Source of the DNA: Vibrio pomeroyi
GTDB taxonomy: Bacteria > Pseudomonadota > Gammaproteobacteria > Enterobacterales > Vibrionaceae
Reading direction: 5' to 3'
DNA length: 64,000 bases
NCBI RefSeq assembly: GCF_024347595.1
Contig: NZ_AP025506.1
Location: 682,001 to 746,000 of the forward strand
Below are positions 36,334 through 43,907 of this stretch, in pieces. Below the pieces are notes generated by a model that ran no database searches, had not been told where the DNA came from, and was given only the letters and a program-made list of their open reading frames with translations. The first letter of the stretch is position 1, and the number at the start of each line of letters is the position of its first letter. The position numbers were made by a program, and so were the translations under genes.

Positions 36334-37026
36334 TTATTGTTGGCGTGGGTTGATGGTGGTTACGGCTTCGTCGAAGCGACCATAAGTCCCTGTCGCAAGG
36401 TCAGCAGCTTCGTTCGCTGGTACACCTTGGTTAATCGCCTTCATCATTTTGCCGAGGTTGAGATATTCGTAGCCAATCACTTCGCTGTTATCGTCAAGCG
36501 CAAGTTTGGTCACGTAACCTTCTGCAAGCTCTAGGTAACGAACGCCTTTCGCTGAGGTTGAATAGCTGGTACCGACTTGGCTGCGCTGTGTTTGACCTAA
36601 GTCTTCCAATGCTGCGCCGATCTCTAGGCCACCTTCAGAGAAAGCAGACTGAGTTCGACCGTAAACAAACTGTAGGAAGATTTCGCGCATTGCTACGTTG
36701 ATAGCGTCACATACTAAGTCAGTATTGAGCGCTTCTAGAATGGTTTTTCCGGTGAGGATTTCGGCTGCCATCGCGGCAGATTGTGTCATGCCTGAACAAC
36801 CAATGGTTTCGATTAATGCTTCTTCGATGATGCCGTTTTTTACGTTAAGAGTCAGTTTTGCAGCACCTTGTTGTGGTGCACAAGTGCCAACACCATGGCT
36901 TAAGCCAGAAATAGCGATGACATCTTTTGGGCTAACCATTGCGCCTTCAACTGGAATTGGAGCTGAATTGTGAAGATCACCCCTTTGAATAGGGCACATT
37001 GATTGAATTTCTGAAGAGTAGTGCAT
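36334..37026 (-). CDS. NifU/IscU-like iron-sulfur cluster assembly scaffold protein
   Basis: 230 residues. Scaffold-like features: Cys11 (MCPIQRG), Cys49 (GVGTCAPQ) and Cys77 in ETIGCSGMTQSAAMAAEILTGKT, the last strongly like the IscU GCS...LTGK block. The C-terminal half (about 120-230) is not IscU-like and contains RSQVGTSYSTSAKG. It is the constant partner of GGGtGRT proteins. No cysteine desulfurase or ferredoxin is adjacent, unlike isc/suf operons, so it likely serves a dedicated target rather than general cluster assembly. First gene of the operon; its start codon is next to a switch-like RNA structure (37029-37300). Confidence 0.82.
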   Translation of the reverse strand: MHYSSEIQSMCPIQRGDLHNSAPIPVEGAMVSPKDVIAISGLSHGVGTCAPQQGAAKLTLNVKNGIIEEALIETIGCSGMTQSAAMAAEILTGKTILEALNTDLVCDAINVAMREIFLQFVYGRTQSAFSEGGLEIGAALEDLGQTQRSQVGTSYSTSAKGVRYLELAEGYVTKLALDDNSEVIGYEYLNLGKMMKAINQGVPANEAADLATGTYGRFDEAVTTINPRQQ

Positions 37027-37028
37027 AA

Positions 37029-37220
37029 TGTTTTCTCACTTATAGAGCCATTTAAGACCTAGGGCGTTGAGAAAACAGGACGTGTTGGAAGAGGTGCGGC
37101 TAATTCACTACAGATCTTGAGTATCGATAATCCAAAGGTGTCATGGAGCTTGGTCTTACTAGACTAAGTCCATTTCAAAATGGAGGAATAGCGATACGTC
37201 CAACAGTATTACCTGTTTTC
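37029..37220 (-). promoter_or_regulatory. Second structured leader domain with a ribosome-binding-site switch (candidate new riboswitch)
   Basis: Read on the minus strand. Closing stem GAAAACAGG/CCTGTTTTC (37220-37212 with 37079-37071, perfect 9 bp); inside it TGTTGGA/TCCAACA (37205-37199 with 37089-37083, perfect) and GTATCG/CGATAC (37197-37192 with 37126-37121, perfect), enclosing two hairpins (37170-37183, 37149-37168). The 3' strand of the closing stem also forms a perfect 10-bp helix TGTTTTCTCA/TGAGAAAACA (37077-37068 with 37038-37029) that covers the ribosome-binding region right before the ATG at 37026. The two pairings exclude each other. No known family was matched with confidence. 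Confidence 0.65.
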
Positions 37221-37224
37221 GATT

Positions 37225-37300
37225 CTGTAGGAGTCATTAGCACTGTTCGGAAAGAACGGGCGGTTGAAGCAAAAGCTTAGGTGGAACCCCATCACCTGAT
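37225..37300 (-). promoter_or_regulatory. Fluoride riboswitch (crcB motif)
   Basis: On the minus strand: stem AGGTG/CACCT with loop ATGGGGTTC, an optional hairpin AAGC-TTTT-GCTT, then AACCGCCC, a variable stem (GTTC/GAAC), and GCTAATGACTCCTAC. This is the crcB order GGnGATGG...TTC-CC, AACCGCC, CTGATGnCTCCTAC. The pseudoknot also forms: GGGGT (37290-37286) with ACTCC (37234-37230), one G-U. It lies about 200 bases before the NifU-like gene. Neither downstream gene is a fluoride exporter. Confidence 0.85.
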
Positions 37301-37392
37301 GGCTATAGATTAGATCTTTATCACACTTTTGCGCAAGCGAATGTTTAGAGCGATTTCGACTATAAACAAGCTTCATTATATTTCGATAAGTA

Positions 37393-37444
37393 TAAAAAAA
37401 CGCCAATAACGAACTCTGATTAGAGGCGTTATTGACGTTTTTTA
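37393..37444. terminator. Terminator of yebG, symmetrical
   Basis: AACGCCAATAACG/CGTTATTGACGTT with one mismatch; minus-strand exit TTTTTTTATA. It separates yebG from the riboswitch-led operon. Confidence 0.85.
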
Positions 37445-37460
37445 GAAAGGTATCAGCTAG

Positions 37461-37754
37461 TTATGCTGCATCTTCTTCTGCGTCTTCAACAGCTTCAAGC
37501 TTCTTAGCTTTTTTCGGAGCTGGCTTACGCTTAGCACCTAATGCGTAAAGAACTTCTTCTTTGTTCTTCGCTAGGTACATTGCAAGTTCTTCTTGCTTGC
37601 CTTCATCTTCAACTAAATCGCTTTTGCCTAACAGTTCAAAAAGCTCATCAGCCATATCCAGCATTTTGTCGTATGCGTCAGCTTCGGCTTTAGAGGTAAA
37701 AGTCATTTTCTCTTCTCCGTTGCGTTCCACCACGTACTTGACGATAACAGCCAT
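37461..37754 (-). CDS. yebG: YebG-family SOS-response protein
   Basis: 97 residues. The N-terminus MAVIVKYVVERNGEEKMTFTS and KAEADAYDKMLDMADEL are close to E. coli YebG; the C-terminus is Lys/Pro- then Glu/Asp-rich. YebG is a DNA-damage-inducible protein under LexA; its molecular function is not known. A LexA-like site sits 28-47 bases upstream of the ATG (37782-37801), consistent with SOS control shared with recN. Single gene. Confidence 0.93.
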   Translation of the reverse strand: MAVIVKYVVERNGEEKMTFTSKAEADAYDKMLDMADELFELLGKSDLVEDEGKQEELAMYLAKNKEEVLYALGAKRKPAPKKAKKLEAVEDAEEDAA

Positions 37755-37781
37755 GGTTAATCCTCTAAGTTTGATAAATTT

Positions 37782-37801
37782 TACTGGCTTTTTATACAGT
37801 T
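37782..37801 (-). promoter_or_regulatory. LexA (SOS) box of yebG
   Basis: CTGT-ATAAAAAG-CCAG on the minus strand (37799-37784), one base off the CTGT-N8-ACAG core, with the AT-rich centre typical of strong sites. Confidence 0.75.
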
Positions 37802-37842
37802 TCTGATGCTAAAAGTCCAGTTGGAGCCTGAACTATGCGGCC

Positions 37843-38739
37843 TCAATCTTGATGTGTAGCCCAGTCTTCACAATAACCCATGAAAGATTTCAGCAGTGGG
37901 CTTTGATATTTGTCTTTATGGACCAGCATCCAGAATCGACGTTTCATGTCGAGTGGTACATCAAGTGCTTTCACTCGGCCTGAATCAATCGCACGTTGTG
38001 CCGCTAAACGCGATAAACACGCAAAGCCCAGACCTGCAGAAACAGAGTTGATGATCGCTTCCGTGGTGTTGAGCTCAAATGATTCGTACCAGTGCTCGAT
38101 ACGCGGTGCAACGGCACGCAAGAAAAACTCACGTGTACCTGAGCCTGACTCGCGCAATATCCAATGGCTGCCTTCTAAATCATGCAGAGCAACTTTGTCT
38201 TGTGAAACGAGAGGGTGTTGATTACTAACGATAATACACATCTCATCGCTACTGAACTGGCTAGAGATCAATTCAGGATGGAGTGTTTTTCCTTCAATTA
38301 GCGCGATATCCAGTTCATAATCCACCAACTTTTGGCAGATCAGCGCACTGTTTGAAATGAACAAGCTCTGGTCTTGATGCTGAGTTCGTTCGCGAAAGCC
38401 AGACAGAATAAAGGGTGCGACTTGATTACCAATCGTGTCACTCGCGCCAACCTTGAGATTGCCATTTAATGGTTGGTCATCGCGGAACAAAACATCGATA
38501 CCCGCAGCTCGGTGAAGTATCTCATCAGCCAAGGGAAGTAATTTTTGTCCCTCTTGATTGAGAATTAATCGGTTGTTAACCCGGTCAAATAGAGAGTGAC
38601 CTAACTGTTTCTCCATTTCGCCTAATGCCATGCTGACCGCGGCTTTAGACAAAAACAGCGCTTCTGATGCGGCGGTAAGCGTCGAATGCTGGGTAATGGT
38701 GACAAACACTTTGAGTTGTTTGATTGAGATATTAGCCAT
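37843..38739 (-). CDS. LysR-family transcriptional regulator
   Basis: 298 residues from ATG 38739 (AGGAAC upstream); the frame to 38832 adds 31 residues not typical of LysR. N-terminal winged helix-turn-helix SIKQLKVFVTITQHSTLTAASEALFLSKAAVSMALGEMEKQLG (read in parts), then a LysR substrate-binding domain (LKVGASDTIGNQVAP, LISSQFSSDEMCIIVSNQHP). The type resembles CysB/CbbR-like activators with the GASxTIG motif. It is divergent from the TDT transporter gene with 160 bases between, so that gene is its probable target. Confidence 0.92.
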   Translation of the reverse strand: MANISIKQLKVFVTITQHSTLTAASEALFLSKAAVSMALGEMEKQLGHSLFDRVNNRLILNQEGQKLLPLADEILHRAAGIDVLFRDDQPLNGNLKVGASDTIGNQVAPFILSGFRERTQHQDQSLFISNSALICQKLVDYELDIALIEGKTLHPELISSQFSSDEMCIIVSNQHPLVSQDKVALHDLEGSHWILRESGSGTREFFLRAVAPRIEHWYESFELNTTEAIINSVSAGLGFACLSRLAAQRAIDSGRVKALDVPLDMKRRFWMLVHKDKYQSPLLKSFMGYCEDWATHQD

Positions 38740-38899
38740 CAGGTTCCTAGTTTTACGCTGCTGGTGGAAAGGGTTGTTCAGTATTGATGAACACTTGTTA
38801 TATATAATTGGATATTGTTTAACGAAGCGCAAGCGTATTATGGCTTCAACAAGCTGATGAGTTCACAAGTTTAGTGAATTAAGTTTAAGAGAGGCTGAC

Positions 38900-39895
38900 A
38901 TGATTCAACGTATTAAATATAGATTAACAGGAGCTCCAACACCCATGGCAGGGTTAGCACTCGCAATCGCAAGCTTAGGCTGGTGCTGGGATGGCGTTTT
39001 AGTCGCACAAGGTATTTTGCACACTCCTGGCTTAGTGCAGTGGATCAGTGCAGGTATTGCAGCGGTATTGCTTCTTGTTTTAGCTGTGAAATTTTTGATT
39101 CATGGCCACCTATTGCGTGAAGATCTTGCTCACCCTGTTGTTGGCAGTGTGGTACCTACATTTGCGATGGGGTGCATGGTGGTATCAGCGTCTTTGGCGC
39201 CAATTTCTCAATTCTTACAAGAAGCGATGTGGTTGGCTTCTGTGGCTTTACACGTTGTGTTTCTAGTGAGCTTTTTGTACCACAGAGCTAAAAACTTTGA
39301 GATTCACCATATGGTGCCAAGTTGGTTTGTGCCACCAATCGGTATTATCGTGGCTGACGTGTCTTTCTCTGGTAATCCAGTTTTAGAGCCAGTAGCGAAC
39401 GCGACTTTGGTATTTGGTTTATTGGTTTACGCTGTGATGCTACCACTGATGGTTTACCGTTTGATCTTCTCTCACGAAGTGCCAGATGCAGCTAAACCAA
39501 CGATTGCGATTATGGCTGCACCAGCGAGCCTATCATTGGCGGGTTACTTAACCGTTACTGCTAGCCCTTCACCAGTGATCATTGGTTTGCTCTTTGGTAT
39601 CGCAGTGTTGATGACGTTTATTATCTACATCGCGTTTTTCAAACTACTTCGTCTTCCATTCAGCCCAGGCTATGCAGCGTTTACTTTCCCAATCGTGATT
39701 GGTGCAACAGCGTTATTTAAATTGGCGGCTTGGATGCAAGTACAAGGTGTTGAAGCGCACTACATCAGCCAAGTGTTCAATCTAGCGTACCTAGAACTGA
39801 TTGTGGCAACCTTCGTCGTCGGTTATGTCGCGATTCGTTACTACATGAACTACAAACCTCATCGTGTTTTAAGTGCGGTAGCGGGTAGATTGTAA
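38900..39895 (+). CDS. TDT-family (SLAC1/TehA-like) transporter
   Basis: 331 residues, about ten hydrophobic helices. The start TGAPTPMAGLALAIASLGWCWDG and the central VPSWFVPPIGIIVADVSF match the TDT (tellurite-resistance/dicarboxylate) family, which includes TehA and the SLAC1 anion channels. It should move an anion across the inner membrane; the substrate is unknown. GAGAGG lies upstream of the ATG. The divergent LysR gene suggests ligand-controlled expression. Confidence 0.87.
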   Translation: MIQRIKYRLTGAPTPMAGLALAIASLGWCWDGVLVAQGILHTPGLVQWISAGIAAVLLLVLAVKFLIHGHLLREDLAHPVVGSVVPTFAMGCMVVSASLAPISQFLQEAMWLASVALHVVFLVSFLYHRAKNFEIHHMVPSWFVPPIGIIVADVSFSGNPVLEPVANATLVFGLLVYAVMLPLMVYRLIFSHEVPDAAKPTIAIMAAPASLSLAGYLTVTASPSPVIIGLLFGIAVLMTFIIYIAFFKLLRLPFSPGYAAFTFPIVIGATALFKLAAWMQVQGVEAHYISQVFNLAYLELIVATFVVGYVAIRYYMNYKPHRVLSAVAGRL

Positions 39896-40022
39896 AGGGC
39901 AATAGTTCAAAAGATAAACGGACCTTAAGCTTTCGGTATTTCATAAGCTTATATTCCTCATCCAAACTCAGCACTTATGCTAATCTGGCAGTATATTGTG
40001 GCAAGATTAGCGTGAGTGCACT

Positions 40023-43000
40023 TTGTTTACTGTTTACCATTCCAATAAAGTTGATACTTTAAAAATTCTTCTCGTTCACTTGATCAAAAGTGACCCTTTA
40101 GCCAATCCTTTCGAAAAAGAGCAAATTCTGGTTCAGAGCCCAGGTATGTCTCAATGGCTTAAGATGGAACTCGCCAAAGAATTTGGTGTAGCAGCAAATA
40201 TCGATTTTCCTCTTCCAGCAACCTTCATTTGGGATATGTTTACCCAAGTGCTTCCTGATGTACCTAAACGCAGTGCTTTTAACAAAGAAGCGATGACGTG
40301 GAAGCTGATGAGTTTGCTACCCGCGAAACTTGACCACCCTGATTTCTTACCCCTACAGCGCTATCTTGAAAACGACGAAGATGATTCAAAGCTGTATCAA
40401 TTAGCCGAGAAAATTGCCGATATCTTCGATGGTTACTTAGTATATCGTCCAGAGTGGATGGCGATGTGGGAAGCGGGCGAGCCCGTTGCAGAATTGATTG
40501 ATAGTGAAGGACAACAAGAGCACCCTTGGCAGCCAATTTTGTGGAAGGCGCTTTATGATCAGACCCTCTCTCAAGGTCAATCAAAGTATCACCGTGGTAA
40601 CTTATATCACGACTTCATTGAAGCGCTAGCCAACCAACAAGGGCAGCTACAACACCTGCCGAAACGTCTGTTTGTATTTGGTATTTCGTCGCTGCCTCCT
40701 CGCTATATGGATGCCTTGAAAGCGCTGGGAGAGCAGATTGATGTTCACCTGATGTTTACTAATCCTTGTCAACATTATTGGGGCGATATCCGCGACCGTA
40801 AATACTTGGCAAGAGTGGAAGCGCAACGTCGTAAGCAGTTTGCTCTGGTTGATGGCTTACCTCAGCTAGAAGGCGAAGTATCGCCATTGAAAGATGGTAT
40901 TGAAGCCAACGTCGAAGATGAACTGCATACCAGCCAAGCGGTAGGTAATAGCTTGCTTGCGTCTATGGGTAAGCTGGGCAGAGATAACCTGTTCTTGCTG
41001 TCTCAATCAGACAGTGAAGAGCACGAGTTCTTTATTGATGTTGAGAGAGACAGTCTGCTGCATCAACTGCAAGCCGATATTCTCCAGTTAGAAGAACATC
41101 AAGATGATCACATCTTAGATTCCAGCAACCACAAACAAGTGGTTGAGCTGGGTGATCGCTCGTTGACTGTGCATGCTTGTCACAGCCCAATGCGCGAGGT
41201 GGAGGTTCTCCATGACCAGCTATTGGCGATGTTCGATGCTGATCCGACACTCAAGCCACGCGATATCATTGTGATGGTGGCAGATATCAATGCCTACAGC
41301 CCTGCGATTCAGGCGGTATTTGGTAATGCCCCGGGTGAGCGTTATATCCCTTACTCGATCTCCGATAGAACCGCCGACCAAGAGAGTCCAATTCTGACCG
41401 CGTTCATGCAGCTGGTCGCGCTACCGAGCACGCGTTGTTTAGCTTCTGAACTTCTAGAGCTACTAGAAATCCCAGCGATGATGGCACGCTTTGGTATTGA
41501 TGAATTTCAATTTGAGCAAGCCAAGCAGTGGGTTGAAGAGGCGGGTATTCGTTGGGGCGTCGACTCGTCTACCGCAACGGAGTTTGATTTGCCTGCTACT
41601 GAGCAAAATACCTGGCTATTTGGTATTCAGCGGATGCTGCTGGGTTATGCGATGTCAGGTTCTGCAGGTTTGTTTGAAACTGAACACTCTCCAATTGCGG
41701 CTTATAACGAAGTTCAAGGTATTAATGCCGAACTTGCCGGTAAGTTAGCGCACTTTATTGACCGTATTGCTCATTACCGTCAACGCTTAACTGAAACTCA
41801 ATCTATCGACATGTGGCGTGAAACCTTGCTGCAAATGATTGATGATTTCTTCGCCGTTGAGCTAGAGGGCGAGGTGGTGCTTAAGTCAATTCGCGATGCA
41901 CTTTCTCAACTGAATGAACAGCTTGATGATGCCCTATACGAACAAGAGCTATCGCCAAGCATCATCTATCAGTACTTGAATAATAAACTGTCGGGCGCGC
42001 GCATTAGTCAGCGTTTCTTAGCGGGGCAAGTGAACTTCTGTACCCTGATGCCGATGCGTTCCATCCCGTTCAAAACTGTTTGTCTATTAGGCATGAATGA
42101 TGGTGTTTACCCTCGTTCAATGCCGCCAGAAGGTTTTGACCTAATGAACGGGCGCACACGGCCGGGAGACCGCTCTCGTCGTGATGATGACCGCTACCTG
42201 TTCTTAGAAGCAATGTTGTCAGCACAAGAGTGTTTGTACATCAGTTATGTCGGCCGCTCGATTCAAGATAATACTGAGCGAGTACCGTCGGTATTGGTTT
42301 CTGAGTTGATTGAATACTGCCAGCAGAACTACTGCCTAAGTGAAGACCAATCATTACCAAGTGATGATTCAGGCATCAGGCTGACTCAAGCAATTAGTTT
42401 TGAACACACCATGACGCCATTTAGTCCTGCAGCCTTTACACAAGGTGATGAAAGCCATGTATTGAGTTACGCCAAAGAGTGGCTTCCTGCGGCTAACCGT
42501 TCCGGTGAACGCAGTGGTGAATTCAATCGTGCCTTGGATGACTATTTGCTTGGTGCAACTTATCTACTGGAATTGGATCTTGTTGAATTGCAGCGTTTCT
42601 GGCGCTTACCGGTGCAATACTTCTTTAATCGCCGACTAAAAGTGGTATTTGAGCCACCGCTTCCGGTTATGGAAGACGATGAGCCGTTCGTGCTAAATGG
42701 CTTAGAAAGCTTCCAGCTTAAGGATGCTTTGCTGCAAGTATTGTTGGATAACCCTGAAGGGGCAGATGAAGCGGTTCGCTTGTTTGTTTCTGAGCAAAAA
42801 GCCCAAGGTCGATTACCGGTTGGCGCTTTTGGCGACATTGAATTTGAAACCAACCGAGTTCAAGCAGAAGACTTAGCCAAAGAGATTCGATTTGTAAGTG
42901 GGCAGCCACAGCAAGATCTTGAGGTAAATATTGAGTTTGATGTGTTAGGTGAAGGCAAACCGGTTCGTTTGATGGGTTGGTTAACTCAAAACTATCAATC

Positions 43001-43499
43001 GGGTTTGGTGCGTTTCCGTAGCGGTAAAATTCGTTCGCAAGATTACTTGGCTGCATGGATCGATCACTTGTGTTGTGCAGTAATGGGGCACGGAAAAACA
43101 ACCCATATTATTGGCTATGACAGAAAAGAAGGCGTGGTTCACCAAACGCTACAACCGATTGCTGATGCGCAGCAGGCTAAGAGTTTATTGGCTGAGTTGG
43201 CTCGACTGTTCTATCAAGGCATGACTGCACCACTGCCTTACTTCCCGAAAACAGCATTGGCTGGCGTTGAAGCGGGCTTTAGCCGTGGTAAATGGGTCGA
43301 TGATGAAGAGAAGTCGCTCAAGAAAATGGCCGATACTTTTAATGACAGCTTCGCCTTTACCGGTGAGGGCAGAGACACCTACATCTCGCGTATTTGGCCT
43401 AAGTGGGATGATGAGCTGGCTGCGGAGTCGCGCATGTATTCAACGCTTGTGTTACAGGCGGCAAGGTTGGCGGCTGCCGATCTGGAAGATCAGGAGTAA
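40023..43499 (+). CDS. recC: Exodeoxyribonuclease V gamma chain RecC
   Basis: 1158 residues (E. coli 1122), starting at TTG 40023; MFTVYHSNKVDTL aligns with the E. coli start and no better ATG exists. Diagnostic blocks: ILVQSPGMSQWLKMELAKEFG, NIDFPLPATFIWDMF, LFTNPCQHYWGD-like MFTNPCQHYWGD, CHSPMREVEVLHDQLL, TLMPMRSIPFKTVCLLGMNDGVYPR (parts) and RPGDRSRRDDDRYLFLEA. RecC recognises Chi and splits DNA strands in the RecBCD helicase-nuclease for double-strand break repair. In E. coli ptrA separates recC and recB; here a 408-base gap does. Confidence 0.97.
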   Translation: MFTVYHSNKVDTLKILLVHLIKSDPLANPFEKEQILVQSPGMSQWLKMELAKEFGVAANIDFPLPATFIWDMFTQVLPDVPKRSAFNKEAMTWKLMSLLPAKLDHPDFLPLQRYLENDEDDSKLYQLAEKIADIFDGYLVYRPEWMAMWEAGEPVAELIDSEGQQEHPWQPILWKALYDQTLSQGQSKYHRGNLYHDFIEALANQQGQLQHLPKRLFVFGISSLPPRYMDALKALGEQIDVHLMFTNPCQHYWGDIRDRKYLARVEAQRRKQFALVDGLPQLEGEVSPLKDGIEANVEDELHTSQAVGNSLLASMGKLGRDNLFLLSQSDSEEHEFFIDVERDSLLHQLQADILQLEEHQDDHILDSSNHKQVVELGDRSLTVHACHSPMREVEVLHDQLLAMFDADPTLKPRDIIVMVADINAYSPAIQAVFGNAPGERYIPYSISDRTADQESPILTAFMQLVALPSTRCLASELLELLEIPAMMARFGIDEFQFEQAKQWVEEAGIRWGVDSSTATEFDLPATEQNTWLFGIQRMLLGYAMSGSAGLFETEHSPIAAYNEVQGINAELAGKLAHFIDRIAHYRQRLTETQSIDMWRETLLQMIDDFFAVELEGEVVLKSIRDALSQLNEQLDDALYEQELSPSIIYQYLNNKLSGARISQRFLAGQVNFCTLMPMRSIPFKTVCLLGMNDGVYPRSMPPEGFDLMNGRTRPGDRSRRDDDRYLFLEAMLSAQECLYISYVGRSIQDNTERVPSVLVSELIEYCQQNYCLSEDQSLPSDDSGIRLTQAISFEHTMTPFSPAAFTQGDESHVLSYAKEWLPAANRSGERSGEFNRALDDYLLGATYLLELDLVELQRFWRLPVQYFFNRRLKVVFEPPLPVMEDDEPFVLNGLESFQLKDALLQVLLDNPEGADEAVRLFVSEQKAQGRLPVGAFGDIEFETNRVQAEDLAKEIRFVSGQPQQDLEVNIEFDVLGEGKPVRLMGWLTQNYQSGLVRFRSGKIRSQDYLAAWIDHLCCAVMGHGKTTHIIGYDRKEGVVHQTLQPIADAQQAKSLLAELARLFYQGMTAPLPYFPKTALAGVEAGFSRGKWVDDEEKSLKKMADTFNDSFAFTGEGRDTYISRIWPKWDDELAAESRMYSTLVLQAARLAAADLEDQE

Positions 43500-43907
43500 G
43501 TGGTTGTGATCGACACGATCAACCGCGGATGCGCTGAATTAATGAATGACGAAAGAGAGTCGCTAGTAAGCATTTGGGATGCTTACTTTCCTGGTGAAGG
43601 AAATCAAGGTGAAGAGAAGCAAGATACAGGAAATAAAGTGGCCGCCAGTAAATCATTATTAGTGTAGGGCGTTCGCTGTACGGCCACAGGTCAGAGGGAC
43701 CATTATTCTGTGGTTCAAAGTAGGCAATGAGTATAAAACTCGAATCGCGCTCCTGAACTCGTGGGCGCATAGTAGCGAGGCGATCCGAATTGATCCGTGA
43801 GAGAGATCGCACTAACTATTAACAAATCTGCGTAGGACGTAAATTGAATGACGTTTTCCACGCTAGGTCACATTTGTAACAACATATTTATCAGAAGGCA
43901 GTAAGGC
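43500..43907 (+). other. recC-recB gap
   Basis: A 408-base stretch. On the plus strand a frame continues directly from the recC stop (GTG 43500 or ATG 43542 to TAG 43667) and could encode 41-55 residues, but it has no ribosome-binding site or known motif. No ptrA remnant was recognised. The recB ribosome-binding site (AAGGCAGTAAGG) lies at the end. Confidence 0.4.

Noticed and set aside
37209..37406. 65-residue minus-strand open frame
   Set aside because: It lies over the riboswitch aptamer and has no ribosome-binding site; it is a by-product of the structured leader.
37060..37440. Plus-strand lysine riboswitch (AGAGGTGCG ... AGTA runs) or Csr-type RNA (many GGA triplets)
   Set aside because: The later L-box blocks are absent, no plus-strand gene follows, and the GGA triplets are not in hairpin loops. 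The fluoride motif and the start-codon switch both read on the minus strand.
43519..43812. 97-residue minus-strand frame in the recC-recB gap
   Set aside because: Irregular composition, no ribosome-binding site, antisense to a co-directional operon.
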